64,000 nucleotides of DNA from NCBI GenBank assembly GCA_026686845.1, contig JAIVEN010000007.1:32547001-32611000 (forward strand), written 5' to 3'. The notes below the pieces were generated by a model, which had not been told where the DNA came from, did no database searches, and saw only the letters and a program-made list of their open reading frames with translations. Shown one piece after another: positions 11,029 through 21,755 of the stretch (its first letter is position 1; every line of letters begins with the position of its first letter). The stretch comes from Adenanthera pavonina (Eukaryota; Streptophyta; Magnoliopsida; Fabales; Fabaceae). The translations under genes were made by a program, and so were the position numbers.

Positions 11029-14000
11029 ATGAATCGTAGTTGGATGAACGCTAGACGAACGAGTGATGAATATGAGAATAGGGTGGAGGAGTTTCTAGAA
11101 TTTGCTAAGTGAAATGTTCCCAATAACAATGAGAGGTTTTATTGTCCATGTGTGAAATGTTTGAATGAGAAGAGATTGAGCATTGTAGAAATAAGAGAGC
11201 ATGTACCTTGTGATGGGTTCAACAAAAGATATATAGAATGGATATGGCATGGTGAATTAGAAATGCCTAGTGTATCTGACCATGGAGAAGTTGATGTTGA
11301 TTTGAATGATCGACTAGAAGACATGATTCATGATATTGGAGTAGAGGCCTTTGAGCGAGCACATATATATGATCGCTTGTATAGTGATACAGATAAGCCT
11401 TTATACCCAGGGTGCACTACATTTACACGGTTGTCAGCAGTGTTAAGATTGGTCAACTTGAAAGCGAGGAATGGGTGGAGCGATAAGAGTTTTACAGAGT
11501 TGCTTGAGTTGTTGAAAAGCATGCTTCCAGATGGTAATGAACTACCAGATCGTAACTATAAGGCGAAGAAAATCTTGTGTCCGATGGGCATGGACAATAA
11601 AAAAAAATTCATGCTTGCCCTAATGACCGCATATTGTATAGAAATGAGAATGAAGGGTTGCATGTTTGTCCAAAATGTAGGGCATCACGTTACAAAGTGA
11701 AGGATGATGGTGATGGTAATTGGGATATGGTCACCAAGGGGCCTCCTGTGAAGGTGTTATGGTATCTTTCAATAATACCAAGGTTCAAGCGCTTGTTTGC
11801 TAATGCAAAGGATGCAAAGAATTTGAGATCGCATGTAGATGAGAAGATATCTTATGGAAAGCTCGGACATCCCGCTGATTCTCCTCAATGGAAGACAATC
11901 GATCAATTGTTTCCTGAGTTTGGTATTGAGCCAAGAAACCTTAGGCTTGGACTTTGTACTGATGGAATGAACCCGTTTGGCAACCTCAGCAATCAACATA
12001 GTTCTTGGCCTATTCTCTTAGTGATTTACAACCTACCTCCTTGGCTGTGTATGAAACACAAGTATATCATGATGTCTATGCTGATCTCAGGCCCAAAACA
12101 ACCAGGAAATGACATAGATGTTTACTTGGAACCTTTGATTGAAGATTTGAAAATGTTATGGGAGGAAGGTATAAATGTGTTTGATGCGTATCAACAGGAA
12201 TCTTTTAAGATGTACGCCATAATCTTCTGCACAATAAATGACTTTCCAGCATATGGAAACTTGTCTGGGTATAGTGTTAAGGGGCATAAAGCATGCCCTG
12301 TATGTGAAGAAGGCACATGCTTCCATTACCTTAAGTATGGAAAGAAGACAATTTATCTTGGTCATTGGAGATTTCTTAAACGACACCACCCGTATCGTAG
12401 ATTGAAAAAAGCTTTCAATGGCTTGCAAGAAAATGGAAATGCTCCAGAGGCATTAACTGCAAAGCAAGTTTATCAACGGGTGAAAGACATTAATGTTATA
12501 TTTGGTAAAACCCAAAAGCTTGCAACTGAGAAAACTTTATGGAAAAAGAGGTCTATCTTTTTTAATCTTCCATATTGGCAGAGTCTAGAGGTGAGGCATA
12601 GTATTGATGTGATGCATGTGGAGAAAAATGTGTGTGATAGTATTATTGGAACACTTTTAAACATTTAGGGCAAGACTAAAGATTCCACGAGTGCAAGGCA
12701 GGATTTCATTGAAATGGGAATATGAGTAGAATTAGCTCCACAAGAAGTTGGTACAAGGAGTTATTTGCCACTAGCTTGTCATACATTGTCCAAAAATGAG
12801 AAAAGAAGTTTTTGCGAGTGTTTACATGGTGTCAAAGTGCCTCAAGGGTATTCTTCAAATATTAAAAAACTTGTGTCGATGAAAGATTTGAAATTAATAG
12901 GCTTGAAGTCTCATGATTGCCATACATTGATGCAGCAATTATTACCAGTGGCTATTCAGGACATATTGCTAAAAAAATTGAGACATACTATAACTAGACT
13001 ATGCTTTTTCTTCAAATGCCATATGTAGCAAAGTCATTGACCCCCAAAAATTGGATGAATTAGAGAATGATGCTGCTATTATTTTATGTCAACTTTAGAT
13101 GTACTTTCCACCTTTATTTTTTGACATCATGGTGCATTTAATTGTTCATCTAGTTAGGGAGATAAGGTTATGTGGCCTTATTATTTTGCGGTGGATGTAC
13201 CCATTTGAGCGATACATGAAAATCATAAAAGGGTATATGAAGAATCCACATTGGCCTGAAGCATCTATTATTGAAAGATATGTTGCCGAGGAAGCTATTG
13301 AGTTTTGTACTGAGTACTTGGTAGAAGCAGAAGCTGTTGGACTTCCTAAGTCTCGTCATGAGGGAAGATGTTTAGGTAAGGGTACACGTGGGGCAAGAGT
13401 GAAGAGCATGGGTCATCAAGAAGTGCTACAAGCACATCTATATATCTTGAATAACACTGATGAAGTTCAGCCTTACTTAGCTACACATAGAAGCATTATA
13501 AAGGCAACAAACCCTCGGAAGAACGATAAATGGTTGGTGAATGAGCATAACAAGACTTTCAGATCATGGTTCAATAAACAAGTTATGAAGGAAGATAATG
13601 TTTCTGATACGATAAGGTAGTTAGCTGATGGGCCTCAATTTAAGGTTGTACGTTGGAGTAGATATGACATCAATGGGTATTCTTTTTATACAAAGGCCCA
13701 AGATAACAAGAGCACTATGCAAAATAGTGGGGTTATAGTAGTAGCTGAATCAATGCATTTTTCTAGTTCAAAAGATAAAAACTCTATATTGGCATCCATA
13801 TCTTATTTTGGTGTTGTTGAAGAGATCTGGGAGGTTGATTATACTAAATTTAAAGTGCCCATTTTCAAATGCAAGTGGGTTGATAGTAATAATCGTATTC
13901 AAACATGTGAGTTAGGATTTACACTAGTAGATCTAAATAGGATAGGTTATAGAAGGAGCCTTTTATCATGGCAGCACAAGTGAAACAAGTCTTTTATGTC

Positions 14001-14207
14001 ACTGATCCAGCTAATAAAAGGTGGTTTGTAGTTCTCCAAGGGAAAAGACTAATTGTTGATGATGAGAATGATGAAGCAGGTTTTGATATTTGTGAAACTC
14101 CTCCTTTCTCATCAATGTTACCTGAATTGAATGAAGATGAAGTAGATGATGTACTTGCCGGGAGAGATGATCATGATGAAGGGATGTGGGAGAATATCCC
14201 TAGATGA
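11029..14207 (+). pseudogene. CACTA TNP2-type transposase (broken)
   Basis: The chosen ATG at 11029 begins a transposase-associated domain (MNRSWMNARRTSDEYENRV ... FYCPCVKCLN ... GFNKRYIEWIWHGE). The tnp2 catalytic core spans about 11634-12668 (HVCPKCRASRYK, LGLCTDGMNPFG, GNDIDVYLEPLIEDL, HSIDVMHVEKNVCDS). Candidate acidic residues are Asp at 11961, Asp at 12111 and Glu at 12621. DUF4218-like sequence follows (MYPFERYMKIIKGYMKNP at about 13195), then a DUF4216-like region to 14207. The protein would cut and join element ends in the nucleus. It is broken by TGA at 11110-11112 (where the family has Trp), a frameshift in a nine-A run at 11599-11607, stops at 12666, 12723, 13026 and 13618, and a shift near 13970. 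Confidence 0.9.
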
Positions 14208-14350
14208 AACATGATTGAAATATGAGAGATAATTTTGCAAAGTTCGTTTCTTACCTTATTTCATAGTTTATATATAAAGTTTGAGTTTGAATTATGTTTG
14301 TTACTTATTTATTAGTTTAATTATCTTTAATTTACTGTCTAAATAGGTAC

Positions 14351-17223
14351 ATGGACCATCTATCTAATGATAATACTCAAAGCAGTCAAGCTAGCCAGTC
14401 CACTCGTAAAAGGGGTAGACGTGGCACGCGATTAAAGGAGTTGACCCTTGGTCATGGTACTGAGCAGGGGATTCCTATTCAATTTGATGAAAGTGGGATG
14501 CCAAGAGGGCCTAATAGGAAGAGGTTTAAGAGTTTTGTAGCTCTTATGGGACGCAGTAAGGCTAGAATTTTGTATGACAATTAGGGTGATGTATCCGATA
14601 AAGTGAAGGATCAGATTTGGAGAAGTATCACGGTATATCACTGTATACTTATTTTTTCTATCTATCTTTTTTAATCTATATCACTAACCTCCTTTTATGT
14701 GTTTGTATTGTAGCTCACTTATGATGTTCCTCAAAGTGCTATGTTGAAGAGGATATACATACAATATGCAGGAGAGCGTTAGAAGGCTTTCAAGACCAAT
14801 CTTACTAGTAGATACATTTATGGTGAGTTGAGGGGTGAAAATCCTTGCACAGAGTATAATTTTCTTGATGAAGAGACTTGGCAAGCTTTTTCCAAAAAAT
14901 GAGATACTACTGCATTTCAGGTTAGTAAAAAATTTGAAGATACTTGAATAAATGATTTTATTATTTATTGATTTTTTTACCTAAATTTACCTTTTATTCT
15001 TAACAGGAGATAAGAGACAAAGCTAAAGAGATACAAGCAAAAAATGTGTACCCTCACACATTGTCTTGTGGGGGTTATGACATGCTTGAGGAATAGATTA
15101 CGCAAGAAAAGTTGAAGAAGCAACAAGAACAAACTGGCTCATCCGATGTTACTTCTCTATCTCCAATCACTCGCCATCAGAAATGGAAGTTAGCCCATAT
15201 GACAAAGAAAAGCGAGTTTGTGTTCGAGGAGGCTCATTTAGTTGCTAAGAATATTGTAAGTAATTTCGGATTAATCAAAATTTTTATTTAGCTTTAATAA
15301 TTAAGGTGATGATTACTATTTTGTTAATTATGTTTGTTATTTCACTTTACAGGACGCTCTTGAAGAGCAGTGCTCCCAGGTAACCTTTACTCCTATTGGT
15401 AGAAAGGATATTTTGGCCTCTGCTATAGGGAAAGCGGAGCATGGTGGCCATGTCAGAGGAGTTGGATGAGGAGTGGGCATCAGGGCATATTTTGGAGCAT
15501 CTTCACGCATTGGATCAGGAATGGTGTCAAGGGATGAGGTAGAAGAGATAGTGTCAAACCAGGTGGCAGCACAGCTTGCAGCTATAAGGGAGGAAGAGAT
15601 GTCCATGTTTGCCACGACGAGGATGTCTCCATGAATGGATGCACAAGCTGAGAGAAATGATTCTCCAGTAGTTCATAGCACAAAAGGAAGTTGTTTTACT
15701 GACCCAGTATTGGAGGATCCTCCCACCCAAGATATTGAAGAAGCATGTGAGCTGCATTTGGAGGATCCTTACAGGCGATTAGTTGCAATTGGCAAAGTTT
15801 GCAACTTGAGCCCAACCATTCACCACCAACAAATCAAAGAAGATCGAACGAGGATGGTGGTTACACGAGTTGAAGATGACAATGCTATAGTCTCATACCC
15901 TACTGATGAGGTTCACACAGTGGGGCAAGCCCCCAATAATTTTATTCTATGGCCAAGAAGATTGGTGCAAGTCATTCCGGATAAGGTACAAAAGATCTTA
16001 TTACTACCTTGTGTTTGTATCATATTTTATAGTATAAAATATTTATTCATAGTTAATTGATTATGAAATTTCCCCATCAAAGGAACTTGCTTCAATTCCC
16101 TAATCCCAAACCCAGATAGATCCAATGACACATTTGTGTGTAGTGGCAATGAAACTCACATCTCCTATAGCGATTACTATGGATAAAGGGATTGTGGGTG
16201 ATGAAACGATGTATGACTTCTATATTCCTAAGAAGGATTTGATGAAGTTCTTCATGAAAGATATGTTGAACATATCAATTCTCTAATTGTGGGTGATGTA
16301 AGTATATTTTTATTCCCTAATAACTATCTAAACACTTACCTCTTAAAATTCACATATTTGTAATATCATAGGTATCTCCACCACCTTTGTTCCTTAAAGG
16401 GCAAAAGTCATAAATATGGATTTCTATGCCTACAACACATCCAAAGTGTAGGGAACGAAAAAGAGGACATAATAGCCTATATTGGATCTAGGATCAAGGA
16501 ATGCAAGGGGCAATATTTGTTGGCACCGTATCATCATGGGTAAGAAAAAGATTGTAGTTGGTATGATATTGCTTTGTGACTTTATATAATTTATTCCCTA
16601 TTTTGTAGGACCCATTGGCAGTTGATGGTTATTTCCCCTCAAAAGGATGTCATCACTTGGTTTTGCTCCTTCTGGAAGAAACCGACAAAGGATTTCATGT
16701 CTGATATTGAATCGTAAGTTTTTTTGTGTGGAAAATTTTGATTTTTAATATTTATTAGCATACAATATGATTTTTTTTTGCATGTATTTGATTATAGAGC
16801 TCTAGGTAGTGGATAGTACTTGGGGGGTAAACGCCCACGACATCTAAAGAATGTCAACTGGGTTTTCCCATGGGTAAGTTGTTTGAATCCAAGCATTTTC
16901 TTCAATATACATTCCTTCCTTTCTCATTATAGTCATTCTTTATTATTTGTTCATATGTAGATTCGTAAACAACCTTTAGGGAGCCTAGAGTGTAGATTTT
17001 ATGTGATGAAACATATGTTTGATATCATCACTTTAGATATTGTTGAATCATTTGAAAAGGTAATTATATTTACATAAATTAGTTTTATTCTTTTTTGAGT
17101 TTAAGTTTTGATGGGCTATGAATTTGCAGACACTGGACATTCTAGAATGCTTTTCTGATGAGGAAATTAGCAACATTCAAAGCCGTTGGGCAAATTATTT
17201 TCTTGTGATCGCTATGCCTTAAA
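14351..17223 (+). pseudogene. CACTA second gene: Transposase_24-like protein with Ulp1-like protease end (multi-exon, broken)
   Basis: The start is ATG 14351 (MDHLSNDNTQSSQASQ). A basic region follows (RKRGRRGTRLKELT), then a Transposase_24-like stretch spread over exons to about 15255 (YGELRGENPCTEYNFLDEETW; SPITRHQKWKLAHMTKKSEF). The next part, 15635-15990, fits what I remember as DUF8039 (RRLVAIGKVCNLSPTIH ... FILWPRRLVQVIP). The last exons resemble Ulp1/C48 cysteine proteases: THWQLMVISPQKDVITWFCS with the His codon at 16613, and GSLECRFYVMKHMFDII with the Cys codon at 16991. In known relatives the Cys motif is usually ECGYYVM. Splice-like GT/AG boundaries separate the parts. Stops (14582, 14780, 14899 and 15094 regions) show decay. 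The second CACTA gene is usually the DNA-binding accessory; the protease role is inferred. Confidence 0.7.
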
Positions 17224-18109
17224 GGTTAGAACTAGCTCATGTCTTATTCTTTGAACTTGTTCTATTGGGTTTGATAATATCCAGTTGCATGAGCTAGAAA
17301 TATTTGATAATATCCATTTGTTCAGTTTTATTTATGATATTTGATAATATCCTAGACAAGAATAATATGTATTTTGTATATAGCTTTAGATTTATGTAGT
17401 CTCTATTTTTTTCCTCTAGTTTGGGACTTTGAATCCTTTATATCATGTATTGGCCATTACATAATATAAAATTGCCAGTTGTAAGTGTACATTTTGTTGG
17501 CAACCTAAGTTATTTTATACTTCATATATTTTCACTTTTTTGGTTTCAAATTTATATAGCTTTGAATATGGTACCTAATTTATAACTTGAATTACCATGT
17601 CATATACAGGGCTCATGTCCATTGATCGGTAAAGAATTATAGCAATGGAGGCTTTTCAAACATCAGCTAACAAACAAAGCAAGGTCAGCTTTTGAGAAGT
17701 TAGTAGATGACAAAATTGTGAAGTTAGTATCCCCAATATATTTGGTGTAGGTTTCAGGTTTAGCTTCAATTTTTTGGCTCTAGATTCATATATACTAAAT
17801 TGTCTTAGATTGGATATTATGGGATGCTAAAAATTGGACAAAAACTGTGAAGTTTCATTTTAGCTATGGTCTTGATGTGCTCTCCTAGTTTTATGTTATA
17901 TTAGACAGAGGAGTTGTAGCTAGCTTCCTATGGTTTTGACTTGTAGCCTTATTTGTCTTTGATTTTGTTTTTGGGGATTTATTATATAGCACAAGCTCTA
18001 TTGGTTGTCATTATTGGTGCTGGAAAATGGTTCTGCTTTTGTATATATCAATTTTTGTAATAGAAGGATGGATGTAAATTTCAAACTAAATTATTTAAAA
18101 ATATATATA
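17224..18109 (+). other. CACTA 3' non-coding region
   Basis: AT-rich sequence between the last protease-like exon and the right subterminal repeats. It contains short repeats such as ATTTGATAATATCC (about 17266, 17307 and 17338). No open frame of note; probably 3' UTR and intron remnants. Confidence 0.5.
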
Positions 18110-18400
18110 TATTTCCGGATCGGTGACGGATCTTGAAAGTGAACTTTCCAGATCTGTGAACAGAACATTCCAGATCGATCACCATTCTAGAAAATAACTT
18201 TCTAAACACATTCTAGATCGGTCACCGATTTGGAAACAGAACTTTCTAGATCGGTGACCGATATGGAAAGTGCACTTTTTAGATCGGGCTTGCCTGATCT
18301 TACAAATTTTTTCTTTTACATCTGTCACTTCTATATCTGTAAGGGAACTGATCTTAAAAGTCAATTCTAACCGATTTGGAAAGTCATTACTGTACTAGTG
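18110..18400 (+). repeat. Right subterminal repeats and terminal inverted repeat of CACTA element
   Basis: Several copies of a dyad motif like AGATCGGTGACCGAT followed by TTGGAAAG / CTTTCTAGA, ending in GTACTAGTG. It pairs with the left end in both the terminal repeat and the GATCGG core of the subterminal motif, but the unit is shorter than the left ~250-bp array. Confidence 0.85.
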
Positions 18401-19459
18401 TGGAAATGGGATAGCATTTCTATGGATTTCATAATTGGATTACCGAGGACCTCTTAAGGAAACAATACGATATAGGTCATTGTGGACAGCTTGATGAAGT
18501 CGACCTATTTTCTTCCAATTCGGGAAACTATTTCGATGGAGAAGTTGGCCCAGTTATATGTGAATGAGATTGTAAGGTTGCATGGAGTCCCAATAAATAT
18601 TGTGTCAGATAGAGATCCTAGGTTGGCCCAGTTATTTGGAAATCTTTTCAGAAGGCCATAGGTACGAAATTGAGTTTCAGTACTGCTTATCACCCTCAAT
18701 CTGATGGGCAGACTAAAAGGACAATTCAGACTCTGGAGGACATGCTGCGGGCGTGTGTTCTAGAGAACAAAGGCAATTGGGATCAGTTTCTACCATTAGT
18801 TGAATTTGCCTACAACAACAGTTTCCACTCGAGTTTGCAAATGACTCCGTATGAAACGTTGTTTGGCAGAAAGTGTAGGTCGTCGTTGTGTTGGGTCGAA
18901 CTCAGTGAAAGGAGTCTTTTAGGCCGAGATATTGTGGATCAAACCTCTCGGTGAATAGAGAGTATTCGTCAGAAGCTTCTTACCGCTCAAAGTCGGCAAA
19001 AGAGTTATGCATACAGGAGAAGGAGACCATTGGAGCTTGATGCGGGAGATCATGTGTTTTTAAAGGTCACTCCTACTACTGGTGTTGGAAGATTGATTCG
19101 AGCGAAGAAGCTCACTTCGTGATATATGGGTCCATACCAAATTTTGGAGCAAATTGGGCCAGTAGTGTATTGAGTGGCACTACCACCTAATCTTATTGGA
19201 TTGTACGATGTTTTCCATGTGTCTCAACTCAAGAAGTATCATCCGGATCCGTCTCATATAGTTGATGATGAGGTAATTCAAGTGCAAGAGAATTTGACTT
19301 TAGAGGTTACGCCGTTGCAAATTCTGGATGTAAAAGAGAAGCAGTTGAGAAATAAGACCATTAAGTTGATAAAGGTCCTATGAAGTGGCTTGACATCCAA
19401 TGATGTCACATGGGAGACCGAAGAATCCATGCGAAGGTGGTATCCAGAGATCTTTGCTT
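18401..19459 (+). pseudogene. pol: Gypsy pol, second part: integrase core and C-terminal tail
   Basis: This continues the integrase split by the CACTA element. The core begins WKWDSISMDFIIGLP, with the first catalytic Asp. The second lies in IVSDRDPR (about 18598-18621). The third acidic position is normally the Glu of a DGQSERTIQ-like motif; here it reads DGQTKRTIQ, with AAA (Lys) at 18715-18717. The core continues through LEDMLRACVLE and FAYNNSFHSSLQMTPYE. The tail has DVFHVSQLKKYHPDPSH, LEVTPLQILDVKEKQLR and ends VTWETEESMRRWYPEIFA (about 19405-19459), as in Tekay/Del-type chromoviruses. Stops lie at about 18658, 18952, 19120, 19171 and 19381. It would insert the cDNA into nuclear DNA if functional, which it is not. 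Confidence 0.88.
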
Positions 19460-19495
19460 GAAGTAATAGTTGAAATTTCGAGGATAAAATTTTTA

Positions 19496-19509
19496 TAAGG
19501 AAGGAAGAG
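19496..19509 (+). other. Polypurine tract of gypsy family A
   Basis: The purine run AAGGAAGGAAGAG directly precedes the 3' LTR. It is the expected plus-strand primer site. Confidence 0.75.
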
Positions 19510-21755
19510 TATAATACCCCTTATGACTTTGTTTTGGCATCGTGTGTAGAACCGGAGGAAAACAGGACGAAGGAAGGTTCAAGTAGGGTCTAAAAGAACT
19601 CCACGCCACGGCGAGAGTGTGTTCGTGTGGCTTTTTCTGGCTAAAAATTGGTGGAGCCGTGCCGGGTTATCCTGGAGCCGCGGTGAGAGTCGAGAATTTT
19701 GTTTAAATCAAAAACATTTTGGTCAGTCGGACGTGAAGGAAAAGAAAAAAATGGAGGAGAAACGAAGGAGCTCTGCTAGGCTTTGAAGATTTCAGCCATT
19801 GGGAATGTTTTTCGGTGACCAAGAGCTTGGATTCAAGTTAGTAAGTGATTTCTACTCCTGCCTCTCTATTTTCTTCGGTTTAAACTTGGGGTTTTTCGGT
19901 TATAAGTTTGGATCTTCAGTTCTGGCCAAAATCTACCAATTTGAATGAATGAAATGGGGTTAAGGAAGCATGTTTTGGTGTTGTTGTTGCTTGAATGTGA
20001 GTTTTGAAGGGTTTATGCATAATTTGAGCTTAACCCTAGGTTGCTTTCGGTTTGAGCTATTGGGAATTTGAAGTGTATGTGGTTGAGTAGTGTTTAAATG
20101 GTCCCTAAGAGCTTATTGATGCATGAAAGGGTTGCTAGAATCTTCGGTTAGGCCTAAATTGGTTGAATTGTGATGTTTGGTTTTTGGTATATTGTGTTAA
20201 TTGAGGAATTGTGATATTGTGAAGGTTGTTTGGTAGTCTGAGAAGGGTTTTAGCTTGTTGGACAACTCGAGAAGTTCGTGGAATCCGCGTGTGTGGTATT
20301 GACACTTGAGGTAACCGGGTGTTTGTTTGTATAGTATTATTGTATTATATAATGTTACGTATATTTGTATATATATGCATGTTTCTTTTGTACCACGATA
20401 TGGATGTGTTTGTGTGTACTATTTTCTATATATCATGGTATGCACATAGTTAGACGATGATTATGATTATGATGAAGATGATGATGATATTGATATAATA
20501 TGGCATGATGCATAGCATGACATTGAGATTATGATGATTATTATATGATGATACATGAGCATCATCACATGGCATTGTGAGATTGTGATATATGGCGGAT
20601 TGGGTGGTGATGATGTGATGACGATATGATATATGAAAATATATATGTTAGGGAGGATAAGGATGGAATATATATGTTAGGAAGGATAAGGATGAGATCA
20701 CTACAAGGGAGACATACATTCCATAAATTTCACATTGCATTCATGAATTGTATGAGATATATGTATATATATGTGTGTGTGTGTGGTTGTTCCCGGTTAC
20801 TGAGACATTGTCTCACACCCCTCTCCCATGAACTAACCTTTCAAGTGACAATTATGGCACTAGTCTGGAGAAAACGCGTGAGTAGCATCGGACGTGGGAA
20901 TACTAGGTCTTTATAGTTTATGTGTTTTGAATATATAACTTGTGCCAAGTAGGATAGAATGTTTTGTAATGGATGGATGTATGACATGGATAAGGATTAT
21001 TATGGATGGATGTACATATGGTTATGTATGTGGAATTGTGTATGTTGTATTGTGGTGTTTACATGGTTTTGGATGTTGAGAAGTTAGTATGGTGGTGTTT
21101 GTGAGCCCAGAGTGGATTTGAGACTCATTGGTGTGTTTTAGGGCCTATAGCTATTTTGTCAAGTTAGGGTTCAAGGGGATCAAATCTCAGAGGAGTAATT
21201 CCTTTGAGGTAAAACCTCTTTGGACAAGTTGATTTGAGGGTTTTGGACCTGTATGAATGGTCCTTAAGTGACCATTTGCCTTTGATGGCAATTGAAGGTT
21301 GTTAGTGGTGAGTTTTGGCCAATAAGTGGCCAAAATGGTGTCAGGGGTCTAGAATCTCCATACAGAGTTAGATTGAGTTGAAGTTGGTGCCTATGGATAG
21401 ATTGTAACTAGATTGACTTGTGGGAGTTGAAATCAAGTCAATCAGAGGTCGGAGCATAAAGTTATACACGTCGGAAGGTCGCCCCGATGTATGAAGTTTG
21501 TTGTTGTAGAAAACCAGCATGGGGTGTCGTGACGCAAGGTAGCAGGCCACGGTACCACGAAGTCCAGTAGCATGGTGAGACAGGGGAGGTCTGAAGCCAT
21601 GGTGGTATTGCAGGGGCCACAGCCACAACCCAGATGTTGATGTTGTTTGGTTCGTTTCTGCTATTCTGAAGTTTTGGGAAGTTGTTTTGAGATGTTTGGT
21701 TGGGTTTTTGAAAGTTTTGCTCAAGTCTGCAGGTATTTGGTTGTAGGGTGTTACA
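19510..21755 (+). repeat. 3' LTR of gypsy family A
   Basis: Begins TATAATACCCC (TG decayed to TA) and ends GGGTGTTACA, about 2,246 bp. It matches the 5' LTR except for a missing ~260 bp near 20697 and many substitutions. The divergence marks an old insertion. Confidence 0.92.

Larger units (their letters stand above)
7042..18400 (+). mobile_element. CACTA (En/Spm) DNA transposon nested in the gypsy integrase
   Basis: The left end reads CACTAGTAGAAAATAGCC. The right end, read in reverse, starts CACTAGTACAGTAATGAC. The first eight bases of these terminal inverted repeats match exactly and begin with the diagnostic CACTA. The 3-bp target duplication is TGG at 7039-7041 and 18401-18403, and removing the insert plus one copy restores the gypsy integrase frame. 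Inside are subterminal repeats at both ends, a TNP2-type transposase gene (11029-14207) and a second gene (14351-17223). Both genes are damaged, so this copy could move only with transposase from elsewhere. Confidence 0.95.
964..21755 (+). mobile_element. Ty3/gypsy retrotransposon, family A, interrupted by a CACTA element
   Basis: A full-length but decayed LTR retrotransposon. The 5' LTR is 964-3312 and the 3' LTR 19510-21755, with a primer-binding site just after the first and a purine tract just before the second. Between them the order is gag, protease, reverse transcriptase, RNase H, integrase, which defines Ty3/gypsy. The integrase tail resembles the Tekay/Del chromovirus group, a tentative assignment. 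Without the CACTA insertion (11,359 bp plus the 3-bp duplication) the element is about 9.4 kb. The reading frames carry many stops and frameshifts, so it cannot move by itself. Flanks 959-963 (AGTAG) and 21756-21760 (GCGAA) do not match as a target duplication. Confidence 0.93.
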
